A stretch of 64,000 bases of DNA. Origin: JASTVH01 sp042862465 (lineage in GTDB: Bacteria > Pseudomonadota > Gammaproteobacteria > Pseudomonadales > Oleiphilaceae). A program made the translations under genes and the position numbers. The stretch spans positions 186,001 through 250,000 of the forward strand of contig JASTVH010000008.1 of assembly GCA_042862465.1 (NCBI GenBank), in the 5' to 3' direction. The stretch's first letter is position 1. Each line of letters begins with the position of its first letter. The notes below the pieces were generated by a model that was given only the letters and a program-made list of their open reading frames with translations, was not told the DNA's origin and made no database searches. Positions 33,312 through 42,323 of this stretch are shown here, in pieces.

Positions 33312-35891
33312 TTGTCGAAGCGCACCCATAAAGGCGGTCGCAAGGATGCCGCAAAAAAGCCAGTGCACCACAAGAGTGCCTCCACCAATGATCAGCAGGA
33401 AATGCTCGTGGTGGGCATTGGTGCTTCCGCAGGTGGTCTTGATCCCATTGGAACGCTTATAGAGCACATACCCGCCGATACGGGATTTGCCTTTATCGTC
33501 GTGCAGCACCTGAAGCAGGATCAGAAAACCATGCTGACCTCGCTGCTGCAATCTCATACCGTCATGGCGGTGGAAGAAATCAGGGATGGCACGGTACCGC
33601 AGGCAAACCACGTGTATGTGATCCCCCCCGGCCAGGTGCTGGAATTCGAGGATGCCGAATTGAGGTTGTCCCGCTTTCCGGAGGGGGTCACACACCAGTC
33701 CACCATCGATCGCTTTTTTATATCCCTGGCACAGACCCATCAGCAGAACGCGGTGGGTATCCTCCTGTCCGGTTCCGGCAGTGATGGAACAGAGGGGCTG
33801 CGGCGCATCAAGGGCGAGGGCGGGATCACCTTCGCACAGGATGATGCCACGGCCCAGTTTGCAACGATGCCCGATAATGCCGTCAAGGCGGGCTGCGTGG
33901 ATCTCGTGTTATCGCCCGCCCAGATCGCGCAACATCTGGTGCAGCTGATCCGCAACCCCCTCATTCAGGAACAGGAGGAAGGGCTGGCTGGGGAGCGCGC
34001 AATCAACGATATCCTCCTGTTGCTGCGCGAGTATGAGCGCCATGATTTCACCCATTACAAGCACAGCACCCTGCGAAGGCGTATCAAGCGACGCATGCTG
34101 CTGCAGCGGATCGAGAAAAAGAGCGATTACCTGGCCATGCTCAAGGCATCAGAGAAGGAACGCCAGCTACTGACTTACGATTTTCTCATAAACGTGACGG
34201 GGTTTTTTCGCAATCCCGAGACCTTTGACGCGATCAAGAACAAGGTTCTGCCGGAGCTGATGAAACACAAGGCCGCCTCTGAGGGGCTGCGCATATGGGT
34301 GCCGGCCTGCTCCACAGGCGAGGAAGTCTACTCGCTGGCGATTGTGGTGGCCGAGTATATGGACGAGCATGAGCAATCCCGCCCAGTGCAGATTTTTGCT
34401 ACCGATATCGACGGCGATGCCATAACAAAGGCCCGGTTGGGGTTTTATACCCAACAACAGGTGGCAGACATCACGCCGGGGCGCCTTAAACGGTTTTTTA
34501 CCCGTAACGGTGAGGGGCGCTACCAGATCAACAAGCGGATTCGATCCTGCTGCGTGTTCTCCGAGCAGGACGCCACTCAGGACCCGCCCTTCGCAAGACT
34601 GGATTTGATCAGCTGCCGCAACCTTCTGATTTATCTCGACCGTGTTTTGCAAAGGCGCCTGTTTACCCTGTTCCACTTTGCATTGCGCCCCTGGGGCCGG
34701 CTGGTACTGGGCTCCTCGGAATCCATCAGCAACGGCGAAGACTGTTTCATGGTCGCCGACAAAAAACACCGTATCTACCAGAAAAAAAGCGGCAAGCGTG
34801 TGTTGCCCAGGCCAACGCGCAGTATGCCGGTGACCCACATGCCCCCGATTGAAAGGCCAGCCATCACCATGAACAAAGACAGCGGTATCCAGCAGAAAGT
34901 CGAACATATCATCCTGGAAAAATACGGGCCTCCCGGGGTGGTCATCGACCAGGACATGTCGATCGTCAGCTTTCTGGGGCACACCGGTCCGTTCATTGAT
35001 CCGGCGCCGGGGTCGGTCAGTTTCAAGTTGCTGAAAATGGCGCAGCGCGATCTGGTATTGGACCTGAGAACGGTGCTCAAAGAGGCTTTCAGGACCGGGA
35101 ACCCCGCGGAGGTGAGTGGTGTACGGTTCAACCTGAAAAAGCAGGAACAAACGACCCGCATTGTGGTGGAGCCCCTGACTTCAGATTCGGGGCAGGATGC
35201 AGAAACCTACTATCTGGTGCTGTTTCTGGACGCGCACCTTGAAGCGCCGCCCCTGCCTTCGGTAATCCCGGAGGGTGGCACCAAGGCGGATAAAGACACG
35301 CGCATCCAGGAGCTGGAAAACGATCTGTATCGAACCCGGCACGAGTTAAAGGCGGTCATCAACGACCATGTGGCCACCAACGAAGAACTGCAGAATGCCA
35401 ACGAGCAGATTCAGTCGGCCAACGAAGAACTGCAAAGCACCAACGAGGAACTGGAAAGCGCCCAGGAAGAGCTGCAGTCCACCAACGAGGAACTGGCCAC
35501 CCTCAATGACGAACTCGAGGCCCGCAACAGTGCGCTGGCCCAGGCCAATGCCGATTTGAGAAACCTGTTGAGCAGCGTCCAGTTGCCGGTCCTGATGTTG
35601 AACCGGAATCTGGAGATTCGACAGTTCACGCCGCTGGCCAAGCCCCTGTTGAACGTGATTGATACCGATATTGGCCGGCCCTTTACCGACCTCAGTCCCA
35701 ACCTGATGCTACCGGAGCTGCAGGAAACCATCGAGCGGGTCATGAATGAAGAAGCCCCACAAACCATGGAGGTCGCTGATGGGACGGGAAGTCTCTTTTC
35801 CATCTCGGTCCGACCTTACCGGGATCTGGAAGATAACGTCGTGGGTGTCGTGCTGGTGTTTTTCGATATTACCGATATCAAAAAGCTGTAA
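33312..35891 (+). CDS. CheB/CheR fusion protein with coiled coil and PAS domain
   Basis: The start is TTG 33312, supported by AGGAGAG seven bases upstream. The 859-residue protein begins with a CheB methylesterase domain lacking a receiver, with catalytic residues in GASAGG (Ser39), VQHLK and SGSGSDGTEG. A CheR methyltransferase follows (HYKHSTLRRRIKRRM, then the SAM-binding VPACSTGEEVYSLAI). After a linker comes a coiled coil of repeated ELQSTNEELE units and a final PAS domain (MLNRNLEIRQFTPLAK). Relatives usually continue into a histidine kinase; here the protein stops after PAS. The next gene, a PAS-GGDEF-EAL protein, begins with the kind of linker expected after such a fusion, suggesting a split signalling pair. 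Confidence 0.93.
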   Translation: MSKRTHKGGRKDAAKKPVHHKSASTNDQQEMLVVGIGASAGGLDPIGTLIEHIPADTGFAFIVVQHLKQDQKTMLTSLLQSHTVMAVEEIRDGTVPQANHVYVIPPGQVLEFEDAELRLSRFPEGVTHQSTIDRFFISLAQTHQQNAVGILLSGSGSDGTEGLRRIKGEGGITFAQDDATAQFATMPDNAVKAGCVDLVLSPAQIAQHLVQLIRNPLIQEQEEGLAGERAINDILLLLREYERHDFTHYKHSTLRRRIKRRMLLQRIEKKSDYLAMLKASEKERQLLTYDFLINVTGFFRNPETFDAIKNKVLPELMKHKAASEGLRIWVPACSTGEEVYSLAIVVAEYMDEHEQSRPVQIFATDIDGDAITKARLGFYTQQQVADITPGRLKRFFTRNGEGRYQINKRIRSCCVFSEQDATQDPPFARLDLISCRNLLIYLDRVLQRRLFTLFHFALRPWGRLVLGSSESISNGEDCFMVADKKHRIYQKKSGKRVLPRPTRSMPVTHMPPIERPAITMNKDSGIQQKVEHIILEKYGPPGVVIDQDMSIVSFLGHTGPFIDPAPGSVSFKLLKMAQRDLVLDLRTVLKEAFRTGNPAEVSGVRFNLKKQEQTTRIVVEPLTSDSGQDAETYYLVLFLDAHLEAPPLPSVIPEGGTKADKDTRIQELENDLYRTRHELKAVINDHVATNEELQNANEQIQSANEELQSTNEELESAQEELQSTNEELATLNDELEARNSALAQANADLRNLLSSVQLPVLMLNRNLEIRQFTPLAKPLLNVIDTDIGRPFTDLSPNLMLPELQETIERVMNEEAPQTMEVADGTGSLFSISVRPYRDLEDNVVGVVLVFFDITDIKKL

Positions 35892-36054
35892 GTATCGATA
35901 GGCAACTGGTAAAAAGATAGTCTGGCTAAGGAGTCCAGAGGGCGCCAGTTTAACGGCTAATAAAACAGCAGTCGCGCGGATTGATTGACAGACTTTGGGC
36001 ATGATGTGAGTTGGCATTATCGACGCGTGCAGGGACAGGAAAAAGGACGTCTCC

Positions 36055-38256
36055 ATGTCTAAGAAAGACTCACGGCAGGACAAGAGTGAGCGCCTTCACC
36101 ACCTGTTGGATCAGATGCAACAGGATGAGGACCCGTCGATCACCAAAAATCTCCGTGACCTGCTACACGAGCTCCAGGTCTACCAGATTGAACTGGAGAT
36201 GCAGAATCAGGAGCTGCTTGAGGCTCACCAGGAGATCGAAGAGGCCCGGAACCGCTACGAGGCACTCTACGATTTTGCCCCAATCGGATACATCACCACC
36301 GACGCCAAGGGCGTCATTTCCAGTATCAACCTCACCGGGGCGGAACTGCTTGGCTACAACCGCGCGGAATTGTTGGGCACGCCTTTTGGCGCGTTGCTGG
36401 AGAAGCAGCAGTCAACACGGTATTTCGCGCCTCTGCGGGCTGTACGTAAGGAGGGCGCCGCAGATCCGGTGGAGCTGAAGTTGCGACAGGCCGACCAGCC
36501 AGCCAGGATCCTGAGCTTACGCAGCCATTTGAGCCAGGAGGTCGGGCAAGAGGTCTACCTGTCAGCGTTCAGCGACGTGACGGCCCGCCAGGAGGCGCAG
36601 GACAGGCTCAGGCAGGCTGCCAGGGTCTTCGATAGTACCCTCGAAGCCATTGTGATCACGAATGAGCAATTCAAGATCATTACCGTCAATCGGGCGTTTA
36701 CCCGAATCACCGGCCACACCGAGCAGGCGGTGACAAAGCACAACCTGATTCGCCTTTTTTCCCAAAAATCCAAAACCTATTTCAAAACCGTTGTCCTCCC
36801 GCAATTAAAGGCGCAGGGGCACTGGCAGGGCGAGATTCCGGGATGCCGCAAAGACGGCACCGAGTTCCCCGCCTGGGGGACCCTGAGCAGCATCCGGGAT
36901 GACGCGGGCCGGGTCACGAACCAGGTTTTCGTGTTTTCCGACATTACCCAGATCGAGGAGACCCATCGCCGACTCAGCCACATGGCCCACCATGACCCGC
37001 TGACCGGGCTACCCAACCGCCTGTTTTTCAAGGCCAACCTCGAGCAGACCCTGAAGCGCGCCAAACGGCACAAACATTGGGTGGCGCTGTTCTATATCGA
37101 TCTGGACCGTTTCAAAACCATTAATGACACCCTGGGTCATTCGGCCGGCGACAAGCTGTTGTCGATCGTGGCCAGTCGCCTGCAGTCCTTCGTGCGGGAG
37201 GAGGACCTGGTCTGCCGGTTGGGAGGTGACGAATTTATCGTCGTGCTCAACGACATCGACGAACCTGCGGACGCCGCCCCACTGGCTGCAAAAATCCTGG
37301 CGCTGATTCAACGGCCGATGCAACTGAATGGAAAGCGTATCGTCACCAGCGCCAGCATCGGCATCAGCGTCTATCCGGACGATGCCCAGGATGGGGAGGA
37401 TCTCACCCGTAAAGCGGATTCCGCACTCTATCGGGCCAAGGAAGAGGGCAAAAACACCTATGCCTTTTACATGCCGGAGCTGACCCACCGCGCCCAGCGG
37501 CGTCTTTCAATAGAGCAGGGCATCAGCACGGGGCTGGCCAGCGGCCAGTTCCAGCTCTTTTACCAGCCACAGCAGTGCCTGACCGATAGCAGGCTGTCCG
37601 GCTTTGAAGGCCTGTTGCGTTGGCAGCAGGCGCTCCCCGCACTGACCGAAGCCAAAGACTTCATCCACGTGGCGGAGGAAAGTCATCTCATCGGTCTTCT
37701 GGACGAGTACGCGCTGCGAGCGGCCTGTGAGCAGGCAGCCTGGTGGAAGAAAGCGGGTCTGCCGCCGGTTCGGATATCGGTGAATCTGTCGCCACGCAGC
37801 CTGTTCAAGTCGAAGTTGTCCGAGACCCTCAAGTCCCTGCTGGAAGAATACGGTATTGGCCCCGAGTGGATAGAGCTGGAGGTAACGGAGCGGGCGCTGC
37901 AGACCGGCGAACGTTTTCTGGAGGAGTTGGCCGCTCTCAAGGAACTGGGCATCATGCTGGCCATCGACGATTTCGGAACCGGTTATTCGTGTATGGCATC
38001 ACTGAAAGATTTGCCCATCGACCGACTGAAAATCGACCGTTCTTTCGTCAGTGACGCGCCGGAGAATCCCCAGGACGCCGCCATCGTTCGCGCCATCATC
38101 GCCATGGGCCATTCCCTGGGATTGAGGGTGATTGGGGAAGGCGTGGAAACGCAAGCGCAGCGTACTTTCCTGCAGCAGGAAGGCTGCGACGAAATCCAGG
38201 GTTTTTGGTATCACCGCCCCCTGTCCGCGGAGGGTGTGCTGGAACTGATGGCTTAG
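36055..38256 (+). CDS. PAS-PAS-GGDEF-EAL protein (c-di-GMP turnover)
   Basis: The 733-residue soluble protein opens with a coiled coil (LLHELQVYQIELEMQNQELL), followed by two PAS domains, then GGDEF at residues 390-394 and an EAL domain whose signature reads EGLLR (518-522) rather than EALLR. The metal-binding glutamate is kept, and DDFGTGYS and GEGVE are present, so phosphodiesterase activity remains possible. It has no membrane helix. It lies 163 bases downstream of the CheB/CheR-PAS gene in the same direction and is its probable signalling partner, perhaps through matching PAS and coiled-coil segments. Confidence 0.92.
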   Translation: MSKKDSRQDKSERLHHLLDQMQQDEDPSITKNLRDLLHELQVYQIELEMQNQELLEAHQEIEEARNRYEALYDFAPIGYITTDAKGVISSINLTGAELLGYNRAELLGTPFGALLEKQQSTRYFAPLRAVRKEGAADPVELKLRQADQPARILSLRSHLSQEVGQEVYLSAFSDVTARQEAQDRLRQAARVFDSTLEAIVITNEQFKIITVNRAFTRITGHTEQAVTKHNLIRLFSQKSKTYFKTVVLPQLKAQGHWQGEIPGCRKDGTEFPAWGTLSSIRDDAGRVTNQVFVFSDITQIEETHRRLSHMAHHDPLTGLPNRLFFKANLEQTLKRAKRHKHWVALFYIDLDRFKTINDTLGHSAGDKLLSIVASRLQSFVREEDLVCRLGGDEFIVVLNDIDEPADAAPLAAKILALIQRPMQLNGKRIVTSASIGISVYPDDAQDGEDLTRKADSALYRAKEEGKNTYAFYMPELTHRAQRRLSIEQGISTGLASGQFQLFYQPQQCLTDSRLSGFEGLLRWQQALPALTEAKDFIHVAEESHLIGLLDEYALRAACEQAAWWKKAGLPPVRISVNLSPRSLFKSKLSETLKSLLEEYGIGPEWIELEVTERALQTGERFLEELAALKELGIMLAIDDFGTGYSCMASLKDLPIDRLKIDRSFVSDAPENPQDAAIVRAIIAMGHSLGLRVIGEGVETQAQRTFLQQEGCDEIQGFWYHRPLSAEGVLELMA

Positions 38257-38502
38257 CCGCCGTCCTGGAGGGCTGGATTCAGAAAAACAAAATAATCATT
38301 GCTATTACTCCAATAAAGCGTAGAGTGAACGGCGTAGGAAAGATTGAGCAAAGCAGTTCACGGATACGACGTTCCCTCCTGTAGTTAGTAGTGCATCGTC
38401 CTGTTTTTGATCCCGCATGTTTTTTGTTTCCGCACCACGCCGATCAGTGCTCGTGGTGAGTCATTGGCGGCTTATATTTTTTGAATTCAGGATATTTATA
38501 CG

Positions 38503-38709
38503 ATGTCTACAGTAGTTGGTACCGTTAAGTTTTTCGACGAAGCAAAAGGCTTTGGTTTTATCACCCGTGAGGGTGACTCTGACGTCTTTGTTCATTTCAG
38601 CGCTATTCAGGGTGAAGGCTTCAAAACGCTGACCGAAGGTCAGCAGGTTGACTTCACCGTTAGCCAGGGCCAGAAAGGTCCGCAGGCGGAGAATGTTGTA
38701 GCGCTGTAA
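38503..38709 (+). CDS. CspA-family cold shock protein
   Basis: The 68-residue protein is a complete cold-shock domain. RNP1 is GFGFI (in KGFGFITREG) and RNP2 is VFVHFSAI. It binds single-stranded RNA and DNA and would act as an RNA chaperone. A leader of over 150 bases without a gene precedes it, as is usual for cold-inducible csp mRNAs, though I could not identify a cold box with certainty. AGGAT lies about ten bases before the ATG and a strong terminator follows. Confidence 0.97.
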   Translation: MSTVVGTVKFFDEAKGFGFITREGDSDVFVHFSAIQGEGFKTLTEGQQVDFTVSQGQKGPQAENVVAL

Positions 38710-38731
38710 GCGGCAACATATCCGTTACCTG

Positions 38732-38758
38732 AAAAGGCAGCTTCGGCTGCCTTTTTTT
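38732..38758 (+). terminator. Rho-independent terminator of the cold shock gene
   Basis: AAAAGGCAGC and GCTGCCTTTT pair around a TTCG tetraloop and run into seven T. It is 23 bases after the stop codon. Confidence 0.95.
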
Positions 38759-38849
38759 GTGGGCGAAAATCGGTTGTGGATTCACTCTCTGGCGCCGGTT
38801 CCGCAACCGGGGTAGCATCCATGGCCCAGTCAACGATTCAAGAGGCACC

Positions 38850-39524
38850 ATGGCCCGATTCACAGAGATTGCCAGAGCACCCATTCCGGGCCAGGGCGCG
38901 GAGCTGCGGTTGCTCCAGCGCAATGACGAGTTTTCCATCAAGATCGCCGGCACCCAGGGCGAGTTGATGAACAGCCGCCTCCACGGTTCGGAGGACGCGC
39001 TGGGCCGGTTGCCTTGCGAGCGTATTGCCGATCAGAAGGCGCCTCGTGTTTTGATTGGGGGGCTCGGCATGGGGTTCACCCTGGCCGCTGCCCTGAAAGC
39101 CCTGCCGGATGATGCCGAAGTCATTGTGGCGGAACTGGTGCCCGACGTGGTGGAGTGGAACCGTGGTCCACTGGGGGCGGCGGCCGGTTACCCCGTAAAC
39201 GACCCGAGGACGCAAGTCTACGTGGGGGATGTCGGCGCGCTGATCAAGCAGAACCCCGGTGCCTACGATGCCATCATGCTGGATGTGGATAACGGCCCCG
39301 AAGGGCTGACCCGCAAGGAAAACGACAGGATCTATTCCCCGAAGGGGCTCGCCCTTGCGCAAGCGGCCTTGCGACCGAACGGCTACCTCGCCGTCTGGTC
39401 GGCCGGTCAGGATCCCGGGTTTACTGAACGCTTGCGCAAGGTGGGCTTTACCGTGGACACCCGCGTGGTTCGTGCCCATCGCCCGGGCAAGGGGGCCCGT
39501 CACGTAATCTGGTTAGCGTGGTAA
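38850..39524 (+). CDS. Spermidine synthase-like SAM-dependent enzyme
   Basis: The 224-residue protein starts at ATG 38850 (AAGAGG upstream). It has the spermidine/spermine synthase Rossmann motif as VLIGGLGMGFTLAAAL and the conserved acidic segment AIMLDVDNGPEGLTRKEN. It lacks the full N-terminal strand domain of SpeE. Members of this sort are common single genes and their polyamine activity is unproven; the call is of fold and family only. It converges on the serine-hydrolase gene. Confidence 0.85.
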   Translation: MARFTEIARAPIPGQGAELRLLQRNDEFSIKIAGTQGELMNSRLHGSEDALGRLPCERIADQKAPRVLIGGLGMGFTLAAALKALPDDAEVIVAELVPDVVEWNRGPLGAAAGYPVNDPRTQVYVGDVGALIKQNPGAYDAIMLDVDNGPEGLTRKENDRIYSPKGLALAQAALRPNGYLAVWSAGQDPGFTERLRKVGFTVDTRVVRAHRPGKGARHVIWLAW

Positions 39525-39582
39525 AAGATTAGGTACGCCTCCGCAGGCAGGCATCCGGCCCTGTGCAGTCATGCCTCAAGAG

Positions 39583-40908
39583 TCACTGTTTTCCCATCAG
39601 ATACTCGGCCACCGCCTGATAGGCAGGCAGCGAGGTGGGATCGATATCCGCGTTTTGGGCCACCGGGAAGGAGGCAAACCGGACGATGACCATGTGCGCC
39701 GCCGGATCGATGTAGATCGTTTGCCCGTGGACGCCACGCGCCGCGAAAGCGTTGTGCTCGTTGTGGAAGACCCACCACATACTGCGATAGCTGCCGCCGG
39801 CAAGCGATTTGTAGCCGGCCTTGCTGAAGGCTTGCTTGTCGCCACCCTTCTGAATGCTCTTGACGACAGACACCGGAAACAGCCGCTCGCCATGGATGAC
39901 CCCGCCATTCAGTAACAGCTGACCCACGCGCCCCAGATCCCGCAATCCCGCGCTGAGACCGCCACCCGCAAACGGCGTGCCCTTGGCATCAATGGTCATG
40001 TAGGCATCCTGCTCCGTGCCCATTCTTGTCCAGATCCTGTCCGATAGGAGCGTGGTGAGGTCCTTGCCCGTCGAGCGCGAGATGATCCACCCCAACGCAT
40101 CGGTATTGATGGTCTTGTAGGCAAAGGCTTCGCCGTGTTTACCGCTTTGCCGTACGCCCTGAAGGTATTCGTAGTAGCCGTCTGGTCCCTGGTAATCCCT
40201 GGCTTTGGGTAAAGGGCTGGCGGCCGCTGAATACAGCCAGATATCCGCCTCGGGGTCGGCGTAATCCTCGCTGTAATCCAGCGCAGTGGTCATATCCATC
40301 ACCTGCCGCACCGTCGCGCTTCCGAACGCACTGGTCTCGAGTTCGGGAATGATGGAGGACACTTTGGCGCTGTCATCAAGGCGACCTTCCGCCACCAATA
40401 TCTCGGCCAGCAGTCCCACGAGCGACTTTGTCATCGACATCGCTGCATGCTGGCCGGTTTCGGTCAGACAACCCGAATAGTGTTCATAAACGATTCTGCC
40501 TCGATGCAGGATGAGCATGCCGTCCGTGTAATTCGCGGACAGCGACTCCCGCCATGTCATTTCACGGCCATCACCCAGGGTGGTGAAGGTCACCGAATCA
40601 ATATCGCTGTCGAGGGAATATTTGAAAGGGATCGGAGCGCCAAGCCCACGGGACACCTGCTTCGTGGGCAGGAATTCCCGGATGTGACAGACCGTCCAGC
40701 GCAGCTTCGGAAAGCTGAAGTAGTTGGACTGCGGCTGCATGATCAATTTATCTGGCGGGGGTGGGAAGCCGCGCATCCAACCCAGGGCGCCGGGGTCTGA
40801 GTCCTGCGCGGTCGGATACTTGCCCTTCAGCTCTGATGCGTAAGAAAGAGACCCTGCAAACAGCGCAACCAGGGCCATTAAACAGATGTTCCTCATCACC
40901 GTACCCAT
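39583..40908 (-). CDS. Serine hydrolase of the beta-lactamase (class C) family
   Basis: The 441-residue protein has a signal peptide (ICLMALVALFAGSLSYASE) and a beta-lactamase/transpeptidase-like fold. The nucleophile motif SxxK is SMTK near residue 158, the Tyr motif is in the YKTINTDALGW segment, and the HGQT segment near the C terminus takes the place of KTG. It resembles 6-aminohexanoate-dimer hydrolase/EstB-like members more than true AmpC. Substrate is likely an ester, amide or small beta-lactam; resistance is not implied. It starts at ATG 40908 after AGGGACAGG; ATG 40896 is an alternative that keeps the signal peptide. Confidence 0.87.
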   Translation of the reverse strand: MGTVMRNICLMALVALFAGSLSYASELKGKYPTAQDSDPGALGWMRGFPPPPDKLIMQPQSNYFSFPKLRWTVCHIREFLPTKQVSRGLGAPIPFKYSLDSDIDSVTFTTLGDGREMTWRESLSANYTDGMLILHRGRIVYEHYSGCLTETGQHAAMSMTKSLVGLLAEILVAEGRLDDSAKVSSIIPELETSAFGSATVRQVMDMTTALDYSEDYADPEADIWLYSAAASPLPKARDYQGPDGYYEYLQGVRQSGKHGEAFAYKTINTDALGWIISRSTGKDLTTLLSDRIWTRMGTEQDAYMTIDAKGTPFAGGGLSAGLRDLGRVGQLLLNGGVIHGERLFPVSVVKSIQKGGDKQAFSKAGYKSLAGGSYRSMWWVFHNEHNAFAARGVHGQTIYIDPAAHMVIVRFASFPVAQNADIDPTSLPAYQAVAEYLMGKQ

Positions 40909-41206
40909 AACCTGTCCCTTTGAGGTGGCACGTTGCGCGACCGGATCTTGTCAAAAGGGTGCTGCAATAGCGTCTTGTACACCAGTTACTGATATTACCG
41001 CTGAACGGATAAAACAGATCAACGAAAGTGCACCGAAAGGCGGCCAGCGATTTAATGGGCAGGGCTCACCCACACTTCAACGCACGAGAGCAGGGTGCGG
41101 CTGTCGTGATCGTGAACCGCAAGCCGGCGGCTTCGCGCCACTGCAGGGTGCACAAGGACCATTGGCACTGCGCCAGGTAGTCAGGGGGAATGTCGCGGGG
41201 GCGACT

Positions 41207-41977
41207 TTACGGATGTCTGAGGTCGAGCTTCCAGCGATCCGGATCGAACTGGGGAATCTGCCCGTTTTGTTTCAGTGTCCCGTAGGCATCATCGATGGCC
41301 GACATGAGCCGGGCAGCGTCAGGGCAGGCTTTGCTGACAAAGAAATGAATGCCAACGTTGGCGAGCGTTTCCCGTTCCAGACCCCTGATACCATCGGCAG
41401 CGATCACCGTATCGGCCGGGATTCTGTAATCGATGAAGTAGTCGACCCGTCCCAACTGGGCCATTTTCAAACCCGAATCATGGGTACGTACCCGCTCGAG
41501 CATGATGTTGTATTCGGGCTTTTCGAGTGCCTTGACGAGCTTGCCGTAGGAATAGCCGTTGATGATGACCACGTGACGATTCTTTAAATCCGCCAGGGAC
41601 TTTACCGGTGGTGTTTCCGGCCGGTGATAGGCGCTGATGTTCATGGTAATGGCGGGGCGAGCACTCTGTAGGGCGTGATCCCGAAGAAACACCAGATCCT
41701 TCGGCCCCATCGTGATCAGGGTATCCCCCTTACGAATGTTCTGGTACAGCCGGGCGGCTGGGAGCGGGTTGTAGTAGGGAGCAATCCCTGCCTGATCGAA
41801 AACAGCCTTGGCGATTTCGGCCAGATAACCCTGAATGGAGCCACCCTCGTCGGTGTAACCAAAGGGGGGCATCTGGATATACCCGAATTCAGGAGGGCAA
41901 CCTTTGCTGGCGGCCAGTGCCGTGGATGACATTACCAGAAGCGCAAACCCCAGCCACACGATCCATCGTTTAACCAT
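41207..41977 (-). CDS. Periplasmic substrate-binding-domain protein (SBP family 3-like)
   Basis: I choose ATG 41977 (MVKRWIVWLGFALLVMSSTA), which gives a clean signal peptide; the frame is open further but that leader is not coding-like. The 256-residue product has the family-3 features QMPPFGYTDEGGSIQGYLAEI and the hinge segment VKSLADLKNRHVVIINGYSYG. No permease or ATPase is adjacent. It lies divergent from a PAS-rich histidine kinase gene (346 bases between starts), so it might feed that sensor, which is inference. Confidence 0.82.
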   Translation of the reverse strand: MVKRWIVWLGFALLVMSSTALAASKGCPPEFGYIQMPPFGYTDEGGSIQGYLAEIAKAVFDQAGIAPYYNPLPAARLYQNIRKGDTLITMGPKDLVFLRDHALQSARPAITMNISAYHRPETPPVKSLADLKNRHVVIINGYSYGKLVKALEKPEYNIMLERVRTHDSGLKMAQLGRVDYFIDYRIPADTVIAADGIRGLERETLANVGIHFFVSKACPDAARLMSAIDDAYGTLKQNGQIPQFDPDRWKLDLRHP

Positions 41978-42323
41978 CACCTTGATTGTTCCACCACCAC
42001 TGCTTTGTTCGATGATCGACTTGTGCCGACTAAAAACCATTGGCACGGCACCGCACCAGAAGGCCTGGAAGGCCGGAGTACCTGCGAAAACTATAGCAGA
42101 GGAGAAGGGTGCGGTTTGTATCATATTGCTACGGATGCACGGTTAACGCATTTTCATCGATTGCTTACCGGTCCAGCTTGCCCTGAGTCGGCGCCCTGCA
42201 CAATCATGGGATTTCTTTTTCAGACCCATCATACTGATCCATGCATCAGCCCCTGGGGGCGCTCCTGGTTCTCGGTCAGGGCTCAGGGCCATTTCGGTGC
42301 GCGGATCAGGTTCGGGAGAGCCC
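41978..42323. other. Divergent promoter region between SBP and sensor kinase genes
   Basis: 346 bases with no supported gene separate the two starts. GGGAGAG at the right end is the kinase ribosome binding site. Confidence 0.4.

Noticed and set aside
37606..37614. EAL motif reading EGL, as evidence of a dead phosphodiesterase
   Set aside because: The metal-binding Glu is retained along with DDFGTG and GEGVE; EGL variants can be active, so inactivity cannot be claimed.
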